Source of the DNA: Ignavibacteriales bacterium UBA6490
Lineage (GTDB): Bacteria; Bacteroidota; Ignavibacteria; Ignavibacteriales; Ignavibacteriaceae
Reading direction: 5' to 3'
Length of the DNA: 9,431 bases
Assembly (NCBI GenBank): GCA_002435365.1
Contig: DJMM01000077.1
Span: 1 to 9,431 of the forward strand
How positions within the stretch are numbered: the first letter of the stretch is position 1; every line of letters starts with the position of its first letter. The translations under genes were made by a program, and so were the position numbers. Of the stretch, positions 1 through 6,385 are shown piece by piece. Under the pieces are notes generated by a model. The model was given only the letters and a program-made list of their open reading frames with translations. It searched no databases and was not told where the DNA came from.

Positions 1-1743
1 GACAACTGAAAACTTTCCGTCAGTCAGATTTATGGACGTACTTCCGAACAGATCCAATAAAACCCCGTTAAATGATCCTTCGATAAGTCCACCGATACCG
101 CCATATTTTGTAACAAGTACATTTGCAGCTGATCCCGGTGATTCCGGCGAGGCATAATAAACAGTACTATTATGATACAGGTAGAAGAATAAATCACTTG
201 TATTTCCGGCATTTTCTCCGTTGAAAACAAGCCAGAACAGCACTGTATCCTGTGCAAAAACCTGCTGCATAAAGATAAATGTAACGGAATCTTGAGGATC
301 ATAATATCCAAATACAGAATTGGTATCTGAACTGAAGCTGTAAGTTTTATTATTGAATCCACCGCCGTTCAGGGTGAATTTATTTTCGCCAACCTGGGTT
401 TGTTCGCAAACCTCTATCACACCAAGGTCAAGTGTTTCCCCCCTGGTGCCTGGAGTAGTCACATCCAGAGTTTTATACTTATTATCAAGTGTATAAATTG
501 AGATCTGGGCACTCTTTCCGATATCTGTAGCCAGACTGAATTTTCCATCGGCGCCTGTAAATACTGCGTTATATCCACCAGCCCAGCTTATGACGACCTG
601 ACCGTATTTAACATCCGTTCCGCATTTAATAATTCCTTTAACATATGCGGGACATGGAATATTTAATGTACCAACATCCTTAACTGTACCTGCTGACATT
701 GCTGATACTGAAACTGACTGGCTGCTCAGACCAAAATTCCTGCCTCCGAGCACCTGCACTTCAAATGCGGTATTTGCCGGAACCCGTCTTTCGAAAGTTC
801 CATCCGATTGTGTGCTGGTACTGGCCTGTCCGATCTTAACAGATATACCCGGCACCGGCAGGTTATTACAGTCAACAACAAGGCCCTTAACGCTAGCCGT
901 ACCTTCCGGCACATCACAATTCCAGTCTGAAAAATGCGAGACAGTACCTACATACTTGTCTCCCTGTTTTGTTGCTGTACCTTCTTCTTTCCAAAGACCG
1001 GTAGCATCGTCATAAAACCAAAGCGGAATAGTGGCAGGCGCAGTTCCTTCCATGGACTGCGGAATATCGACAGTGATTTTCGAGGTGCTTCCGCTCTTGA
1101 TCTGCAGATTTTCACCGGCGTCAGATTTCATATCAACTTTAATAATTCCGTAAGAATATAAATTCACCTCTGAATTATCGGTCCTCTGAGCTGAAAGATC
1201 TCCGCCCGGAATCAGATTGGAGAAATTTTCAGAAGTGGGATCAAGATATGCAAGACTTACATTTACGTTTCCGGAATATGCAGAGCCGTCGCTTTTGGAA
1301 ACTGAATTTGAACTAAGCTCTACACCCGTCCCGTTTTGTATTTCCACCGTACCGCCGGAAGCTGCACTAACGGTTTCGGTTACCCCCGCAGCAACCATGT
1401 AGATTTCAATGTTGCTGGATCCGTTAGCTTTGGGAGCGTCTGCGTAAGAGCCTCTGAAAAATCCTGATTTTGTGGCATTAACAACATATCTGCTCTTGGG
1501 AACCTGAATGTTTGAGAAAATAAAACCGCCGTTGCTGTTTGTCATAATCGTCTGACCGGCAGACTTAACTTCAACCCCGGCAAGAGGTGTGTTTGATTCA
1601 TCGAAAACAGTACCTGAAATAGTTGTAGTTACAGTTTCTCCAACTGGTCCTTCGGGACCAGTGCTGTCACTTGAGCAGCCGTTATAAAAGGCTGAAAAAA
1701 TGAAAACAGTTACAACCAGAAAAAGAATATAGGTTTTTTTCAT
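1..1743 (-). CDS. Surface lipoprotein with carboxypeptidase-regulatory-like domains (C-terminus beyond window)
   Basis: I read 581 residues with no stop, and the frame runs off the left edge, so the C-terminus is missing. The start at 1743 gives a signal peptide (MKKTYILFLVVTVF, hydrophobic to about residue 19) and a lipobox-like YNGC with the lipidated Cys at 23. Ser at the next position suggests outer-membrane sorting. A Gly/Pro-rich linker (TGPEGPVG) follows. Residues about 40-115 form a first carboxypeptidase-regulatory-like fold (SGTVFDESNTPLAGVEV). Residues about 125-277 form a conserved module ending IPLWFYDDATGLWKEEG...VGTVSHFSDWNCD, which I recognise from many Bacteroidota surface proteins. 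Residues about 283-345 (ASVKGLVVDCNNLPVPGISV) and 366-445 (AYVKGIIKCGTDVKYGQVVI) are further modules, and a last domain starts near 450. Cysteines at 276, 292, 364, 374 and 446 sit at domain junctions. The exact ligand or role is unknown; a structural or adhesive surface role is an inference. An AAGGA ribosome site supports the start. Confidence 0.85.
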   Translation of the reverse strand, partial: MKKTYILFLVVTVFIFSAFYNGCSSDSTGPEGPVGETVTTTISGTVFDESNTPLAGVEVKSAGQTIMTNSNGGFIFSNIQVPKSRYVVNATKSGFFRGSYADAPKANGSSNIEIYMVAAGVTETVSAASGGTVEIQNGTGVELSSNSVSKSDGSAYSGNVNVSLAYLDPTSENFSNLIPGGDLSAQRTDNSEVNLYSYGIIKVDMKSDAGENLQIKSGSTSKITVDIPQSMEGTAPATIPLWFYDDATGLWKEEGTATKQGDKYVGTVSHFSDWNCDVPEGTASVKGLVVDCNNLPVPGISVKIGQASTSTQSDGTFERRVPANTAFEVQVLGGRNFGLSSQSVSVSAMSAGTVKDVGTLNIPCPAYVKGIIKCGTDVKYGQVVISWAGGYNAVFTGADGKFSLATDIGKSAQISIYTLDNKYKTLDVTTPGTRGETLDLGVIEVCEQTQVGENKFTLNGGGFNNKTYSFSSDTNSVFGYYDPQDSVTFIFMQQVFAQDTVLFWLVFNGENAGNTSDLFFYLYHNSTVYYASPESPGSAANVLVTKYGGIGGLIEGSFNGVLLDLFGSTSINLTDGKFSVV

Positions 1744-2127
1744 GCTCGATCCTTGGTTAATTTATTGAAATAAAACTTGTGGAAATAATATCTGGAATAT
1801 ATGTTATAATAAAATAATTAAAATTGACTATTTATTAAGCAATAACAGGGTTAAACATCGTAAAGATAAAAAACCGTCGCAAAGTTATATTAAATTAGTT
1901 AAGAAAGCTATGAGTTATGATGGTTCGTACAAAATATTTCCCGGATTGAGAGGTTTAATCCCGCAGATCAATTGACAATGATAATTATTTAGACGATGGA
2001 GGATTTACATAAGGGTTTTGCAAACACTTTTATAAAGTTTTATTGTTAAATTTATTTTATGCAACTTTTTCATTGAAGTTGAGCTTTGAAAAAATTATCA
2101 TAATGTAAACCAGCTAATAAATTAAAA
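1744..2127. other. Divergent AT-rich intergenic region
   Basis: This 384-base spacer separates the minus-strand lipoprotein from the plus-strand photolyase, so it must hold both promoters. I see no convincing one. A perfect TTGACA at 1972-1977 has no -10 at a usable distance. TTGCAA at 2018-2023 with TATTGT at 2041-2046 (17-base gap) is only a 4/6 plus 4/6 match. I found no match to the Bacteroidota TAnnTTTG element. Two tiny frames (21 codons at 1910, 17 codons at 1996) lack coding support. A small GGATT...AATCC inverted repeat near 1943-1961 is too short to call. Confidence 0.5.
1750..1754 (-). promoter_or_regulatory. Shine-Dalgarno site of the lipoprotein gene
   Basis: Read on the minus strand, AAGGA lies six bases before the ATG at 1743. 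It decides this start and is the only clear Shine-Dalgarno site before a gene in the window. Confidence 0.6.
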
Positions 2128-3459
2128 ATGAATAAAAGAACCATACAGATTAAATCCGGTACGCTGAATAAGGGTCCCGTTGTTTACTGGATGAGCAGGG
2201 ATCAGAGAATACACGATAACTGGGCTTTATTAACAGCTTTACGGTTTTCAAAAGAAAACAAACTTCCCACTGTAATTGTTTTTAATCTTACCGGTGGTTT
2301 TCTGGGTGCGGGAAACAGGCAGTTTGGATTTATGATCAGTGGTCTTGAAGAAATTTATAATACGGCTGCCGAATACAATATTCCCTTTTACCTGCTCAGG
2401 GGAGAACCGGGAGTAAATATTCCGGAATTCTTGGAAGCCACATCTGCGTCCGCATTATTTACAGATCTGGATCCGCTGAAAATTAAACGAAAATGGTTAA
2501 AAGAAATCAGCGCAAAGGTCAAAATACCTGTTTACCAGACCGATGCACATAATATCGTTCCTCTATTCAGGGTTTCAGGCAAGCAGGAATTTTCTGCGAT
2601 GCATTTCAGAAAAAAAATAGTTCCTCTCTTAAGGGAATACCTGGAGGAATATCCTCCAATATTTAAAGCAGAAAAATCAGGCATGAATGCCCCGTCTACG
2701 GATTTTGAATCGCTTAAGAAAGAATATGCTGCACCTCCGTTTGAAGTTGACTGGATCTCAGCCGGACCGGAAGGTGCATATAAAACACTTGAAAATTTCC
2801 TGCACAAAAGAATAAATAATTACAATACAAAGAATGATCCAAACAGCAATTCCGTTTCAGGTTTGTCTCCCTACCTGCACTTCGGAAATTTATCAGCCCA
2901 GAGAGTAGTACTGAATATTGAAAGAATGGACGTTGATCCTGAATGCAGAGCATCATTTCTTGATGAGTTGATAGTCAGGAGAGAATTGTCGGATAATTTT
3001 TGCTGGTATAATCAAAGCTACGACCGCTTCGAGGGCTTTCCGCAATGGGGAAAAGATTCCCTGGAAAAGCATAGAAATGATGAACGCGAATTCATTTATA
3101 AACGCAGCGTATTTGAAAAGGCAAAAACGCACGATCCGCTCTGGAATGCAGCACAAAACGAAATGGTACTTAAAGGAAAAATGCATGGATATATGCGGAT
3201 GTACTGGTGTAAAAAAATCCTTGAATGGAGCAGCTCACCGGAGGAAGCACTGCAGACAGCAGTTTATTTAAACGATAAATATGAACTTGACGGAAGAGAT
3301 CCAAACGGATATGCGGGCATCGCATGGTCAATCGGGGGTCTGCACGACAGGCCCTTCGCAGAAAGACCAGTATACGGGAGAATAAGATATATGAATTACA
3401 ACGGATGTAAACGTAAATTCGATGTTGAGAAATATATTCAGAATAACATGACCGGATAA
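2128..3459 (+). CDS. phr: Class II deoxyribodipyrimidine photolyase (CPD photolyase)
   Basis: This FAD enzyme uses blue/near-UV light to split cyclobutane pyrimidine dimers in DNA; it acts in the cytoplasm on the chromosome. The 443 residues match the usual length of class II enzymes. The N-terminal Rossmann-like antenna domain opens with VVYWMSRDQRIHDNWALL (18-35), a class II signature. The C-terminal FAD domain contains LDELIVRRELSDNF (278-291), GKMHGYMRMYWCKKILEW (350-367), LNDKYELDGRDPNGYAGIAW (to W400) and SIGGLHDRPFAERPVYG. W339, W360 and W367 have the same 21- and 7-residue spacing as the W360/W381/W388 electron-transfer triad of the Methanosarcina mazei class II enzyme, so photoreduction should be intact. 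The start fits the family; the sequence before it is A-rich with no Shine-Dalgarno. No damage or frameshift is seen. It stands alone, 352 bases before the next gene. A cryptochrome-like role is possible but less likely given the complete class II motif set. Confidence 0.96.
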   Translation: MNKRTIQIKSGTLNKGPVVYWMSRDQRIHDNWALLTALRFSKENKLPTVIVFNLTGGFLGAGNRQFGFMISGLEEIYNTAAEYNIPFYLLRGEPGVNIPEFLEATSASALFTDLDPLKIKRKWLKEISAKVKIPVYQTDAHNIVPLFRVSGKQEFSAMHFRKKIVPLLREYLEEYPPIFKAEKSGMNAPSTDFESLKKEYAAPPFEVDWISAGPEGAYKTLENFLHKRINNYNTKNDPNSNSVSGLSPYLHFGNLSAQRVVLNIERMDVDPECRASFLDELIVRRELSDNFCWYNQSYDRFEGFPQWGKDSLEKHRNDEREFIYKRSVFEKAKTHDPLWNAAQNEMVLKGKMHGYMRMYWCKKILEWSSSPEEALQTAVYLNDKYELDGRDPNGYAGIAWSIGGLHDRPFAERPVYGRIRYMNYNGCKRKFDVEKYIQNNMTG

Positions 3460-3811
3460 TTGAATTCTGTTTCCAGCCGTTAACACCCGGAGTTTTAGTA
3501 AACCAAGTACTGCATTAGCAAAAGATATCGTATATGATACTAAATAATTAAAACAGCTTTAGAATTAAAATATTAAGGGCGATGGTGTACATAGTTGATA
3601 ACTAACAAAATTATTTAGCTTGCAACTTTCATCTTTTATTAAGAATTTTGGAATATTAAAGCGTAGTATCAATAAAATGAAAGTTCAGGTTCGATTTCGT
3701 ATTTGATTTCTTTCATTTAATCCATTTTATCCTGAAAGACATCGCAGTACTCTCATTTTATGAAAAGAAGACCTGTTTCTTACATTTATACTCTTATCAG
3801 ATAGAATCTTT
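3460..3811. other. Intergenic region between photolyase and kinase genes
   Basis: No gene or clear rho-independent terminator is visible in these 352 bases. The region holds an imperfect palindrome at about 3527-3540 (TATCGTATATGATA) and the longer inverted repeat listed separately. A TATACT hexamer at 3787-3792, 19 bases before the kinase ATG, resembles a -10 element but has no matching -35, so it is only a weak promoter candidate. Confidence 0.5.
3624..3685. repeat. Imperfect inverted repeat upstream of the kinase gene
   Basis: The left arm 3624-3640 (AACTTTCATCTTTTATT) and right arm 3671-3685 (AATAAAATGAAAGTT) are reverse complements apart from a two-base bulge, around a 30-base loop. A second CTTTCATTT at 3710-3718 can pair with the right arm instead (AAATGAAAG, 3675-3683), so three copies of the motif compete. 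The arms are A/T-rich, so a chance origin is possible. It could be a degenerate bidirectional terminator, a regulator site or noise. Confidence 0.4.
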
Positions 3812-6190
3812 ATGATCGGACAAATTATCTCCCATTACAGGATTATTGAAAAGCTGGGTGACGGCGGAATGGGAGTGGTATATAAGGCACAGGACATTAA
3901 GCTTGACCGTTTTGTGGCTATTAAGTTCTTAAATCGTAAAGTTGGTTCTGATGCAGGGGAAAAAGATCGTTTTCTGGTTGAAGCAAAGGCTCTGGCTAAA
4001 TTAAATCACCCCAATGTTGCAACAATATATGATATCCAGGATTATGACGATAAATCGTTTATTGTTATGGAATTCATTGAGGGCACAAATCTGCGTGCGG
4101 TAATTGATCAGTCTAAAGAAAGGGGGGGAGCTAATAACCTCACACCCGATTCAATAATTGACTATACCATCCAGATACTTCATGGACTGCAGGCTGCACA
4201 TCAAAAAAATATTGTTCACCGCGATATTAAGCCGGAGAATATAATTATCGATGATGAAAATCATGTGAAAATTCTTGACTTCGGTCTTGCTAAAATTACA
4301 AACCAGCCGTTATTAACCAAAACCGGTACTACTATCGGTACAGTAGCTTATATGTCCCCGGAACAAACTCGCGGAGATACTGTTGATAACAGGACAGATA
4401 TCTGGTCCGCCGGAGTAATTTTTTTCGAGCTGCTTACCGGATACCGTCCTTTTAAAGGAGAATATGAGCAGGCAGTTATATATTCAATATTAAATGAAGA
4501 TCCCGTTCCTTTAAAAAATTATAATCCCGATCTGCCGGAAAAATTAGGGTCCATCGCAATGAAAGCTCTGGCAAAGAATCCAGCCGGGCGCTATCAGAAC
4601 TGCAGTCAGTTTCTGAAGGATCTTACTGTATTTGCTAAAACTTCAGGTGTGAGTGCAGCAGATATTTCATCCGCAGCAGAAGGTTCAAATGATACAGCAG
4701 AGAACAGGAAAAAATCTGCCGGCCGGAAGAATAAAATAAGGTGGGCAGCTGCTGGCAGTGCCTTTATACTTATTGCCGCGGCAAGTGTCATCATTCTCAA
4801 CCTGATATCTCCTTCCGAAGTGGCAGTTAATAAAAAAATAGCAGTACTTCCTTTCGTGAATATGAGCAATGACCCGGAGGATGAGTATCTCAGCGACGGC
4901 ATAATGGAGGATATTTTAACTCAACTTGTTAAAATAAGCGATCTTAAAGTTATTTCGCGTACAACAATGATGGGATACAAAAACTCCCCGAAAGATATAC
5001 GTGAAATTTCAAAAGATCTTAATGCAGATATTATTCTTGAGGGAAGCGTTCGCAGGCTGGACGACCAGCTTAGAATATCAGTACAGCTGATCGATTCCCG
5101 AACAGATGAACACCTGTGGGCCGAAACTTATAACGAAAAACTGACAAAGGGATTTAATTTAGAAAGCAAGATTGCCCTGAAAATCGCCAGCGCACTCCAG
5201 ATAAAACTTACAAAGGAGGAGCAGGATGATTTCGAGCATTCAAAGATATATGATCCTGAAATTTATAAAATGATCCTGCAGGGGAGATATTTTGTAAATA
5301 AACTGGATAGCGCAAGTATAGTAAAGGGAATTGAGCTCTATTCCCAGGCTCTCTCCATGGAACCGAACGATGCAATGATCCTCACTTCCCTGGCAAATGC
5401 TTTTACCGTTTATGCCGACTGCGGCTTTATATCCACCCAGACCGGTTATTCAAAAGCACGTGAATTGGTTGAGAAGGCGCTGCAGCTCAACGATAAACTT
5501 CCTGTTGCACATTCGGTTCTGGGTTTGATTAAAATGGTGTATGACTGGGATTGGACCGGTGCCCAGGACGAATTTGAAAAAGCGATAAAAATGCAGCCTG
5601 GAAATACAACCACACTTAATCAGATGGGCCAGCTGGCACAGGCCTTAGGCAAACCTGATGAGGCTGTTCTTTTAATTCAGCAGGCTGTGGACCTGGAACC
5701 TGTAACTATGATCAATTATGTCTATCTCGGACAATTTCTGATGTATGATAACCGGCCCGATGAAGCTGTGGCCGTGCTGAAACGGGGTTTGGAAATCAAT
5801 CCGCATTTTGCGTATCTGCATTATCTGCTGGGCTGTGCTTACCTGCTTCAGGAAAAATACCCGGAAGCACTTCAGGAAATAGAAAAAGAGCCGGTAGATA
5901 ATTACAGGCTGTACGGCTTATCGATGGCTTATTATGCCTTGGGCAGAAAAAAAGAAGCTGACCGGACATTGAATGAGTGCATAATAAAATATAGGGACAT
6001 CGGGGCTTTTTATATCGCGGAAATCCATGCCTTCCGGGGAGAAACCGATAAGGCTTTCGAATGGCTTGAAAAAGCATATTCTCTCAGGGATGGCGCACTT
6101 TCTTATATAACGGGCGATCCGTTCTTAAAAAAAATCTTTGGCGATCCACGTTTTGAAACCTTTATGAAAAAGATGAATTTGCCGGTATAG
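3812..6190 (+). CDS. Membrane-anchored Ser/Thr protein kinase with TolB/FlgO-like and TPR domains
   Basis: The 792 residues make a Hanks-type kinase fused to a C-terminal sensory or scaffold half. The kinase domain spans about 9-285. It has a glycine loop GDGGMG (16-21), VAIK with ATP-binding K38, HRDIKPEN with catalytic D138, K140 and N143, DFG at 156-158, and an activation segment rich in Thr (171, 173, 174, 177) ending in SPE (182-184). It is therefore an RD kinase with every catalytic residue present. A charged linker (GRKNKIR) precedes one membrane helix at about 311-332, so the kinase should be cytoplasmic by the positive-inside rule. Residues about 341-470 (KIAVLPFVNMSNDPEDEYLSDG) resemble the TolB/FlgO-like domain often paired with TPRs in adenylate cyclases and kinases. 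Several TPRs fill about 481-765, and the tail DPRFETFMKKMNLPV is a common ending of this family. Substrate and signal are unknown. No Shine-Dalgarno is seen; the start is fixed by the standard kinase N-terminus. Confidence 0.93.
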   Translation: MIGQIISHYRIIEKLGDGGMGVVYKAQDIKLDRFVAIKFLNRKVGSDAGEKDRFLVEAKALAKLNHPNVATIYDIQDYDDKSFIVMEFIEGTNLRAVIDQSKERGGANNLTPDSIIDYTIQILHGLQAAHQKNIVHRDIKPENIIIDDENHVKILDFGLAKITNQPLLTKTGTTIGTVAYMSPEQTRGDTVDNRTDIWSAGVIFFELLTGYRPFKGEYEQAVIYSILNEDPVPLKNYNPDLPEKLGSIAMKALAKNPAGRYQNCSQFLKDLTVFAKTSGVSAADISSAAEGSNDTAENRKKSAGRKNKIRWAAAGSAFILIAAASVIILNLISPSEVAVNKKIAVLPFVNMSNDPEDEYLSDGIMEDILTQLVKISDLKVISRTTMMGYKNSPKDIREISKDLNADIILEGSVRRLDDQLRISVQLIDSRTDEHLWAETYNEKLTKGFNLESKIALKIASALQIKLTKEEQDDFEHSKIYDPEIYKMILQGRYFVNKLDSASIVKGIELYSQALSMEPNDAMILTSLANAFTVYADCGFISTQTGYSKARELVEKALQLNDKLPVAHSVLGLIKMVYDWDWTGAQDEFEKAIKMQPGNTTTLNQMGQLAQALGKPDEAVLLIQQAVDLEPVTMINYVYLGQFLMYDNRPDEAVAVLKRGLEINPHFAYLHYLLGCAYLLQEKYPEALQEIEKEPVDNYRLYGLSMAYYALGRKKEADRTLNECIIKYRDIGAFYIAEIHAFRGETDKAFEWLEKAYSLRDGALSYITGDPFLKKIFGDPRFETFMKKMNLPV

Positions 6191-6385
6191 CTATTTTGCA
6201 TTATCCGTGAATTTTAACTTCAGCCGCAGTGGTTTTTTCCTTATCACTTTTCAATCCCTTGCTATTAGGTAATATCTGGTTTATTATTGGAATATTTTTC
6301 AGCCGGCGGTTGGAAATATATTCTTTAAATCATTGAATAATCAGAAACAATAAAGTTTTTTAATAAAAATTAACCGGATAATTAA
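6191..6385. other. Short intergenic region before ppc
   Basis: This 195-base spacer has no gene. At 6216-6239 an imperfect stem (AACTTCAGCCGCAGTGGTT) is followed by six T residues, resembling a degraded rho-independent terminator for the kinase gene, but the stem has two mismatches and a wobble pair. TTGGAA (6310-6315) and TTGAAT (6333-6338) with a 17-base gap are a weak sigma-70-like promoter candidate for ppc. Neither is strong enough to call alone. Confidence 0.35.

Noticed and set aside
812..1402. Overlapping plus-strand frames opposite the lipoprotein
   Set aside because: They are antisense shadows; the minus-strand frame encodes a coherent signal peptide and domains through the same bases.
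1910..1975. 21-codon plus-strand frame in the divergent spacer
   Set aside because: There is no clear ribosome site, no recognisable peptide, and such a short frame is expected by chance.
1972..1977. Perfect TTGACA in the divergent spacer as a -35 box
   Set aside because: No -10-like hexamer lies 15-19 bases downstream on this strand.
1996..2049. 17-codon plus-strand frame starting MEDLHKGF
   Set aside because: It has no Shine-Dalgarno or conserved feature and lies in the likely promoter region of the photolyase.
6216..6239. Terminator-like stem followed by six T after the kinase gene
   Set aside because: The stem has internal mismatches and only isolated pairs, so it is too weak to list as a terminator.
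3451..6383. The 11-mer ACCGGATAATT occurs at the end of phr (3451-3461) and just before ppc (6373-6383)
   Set aside because: One copy is within coding sequence and the flanks share nothing else, so I take it as chance.
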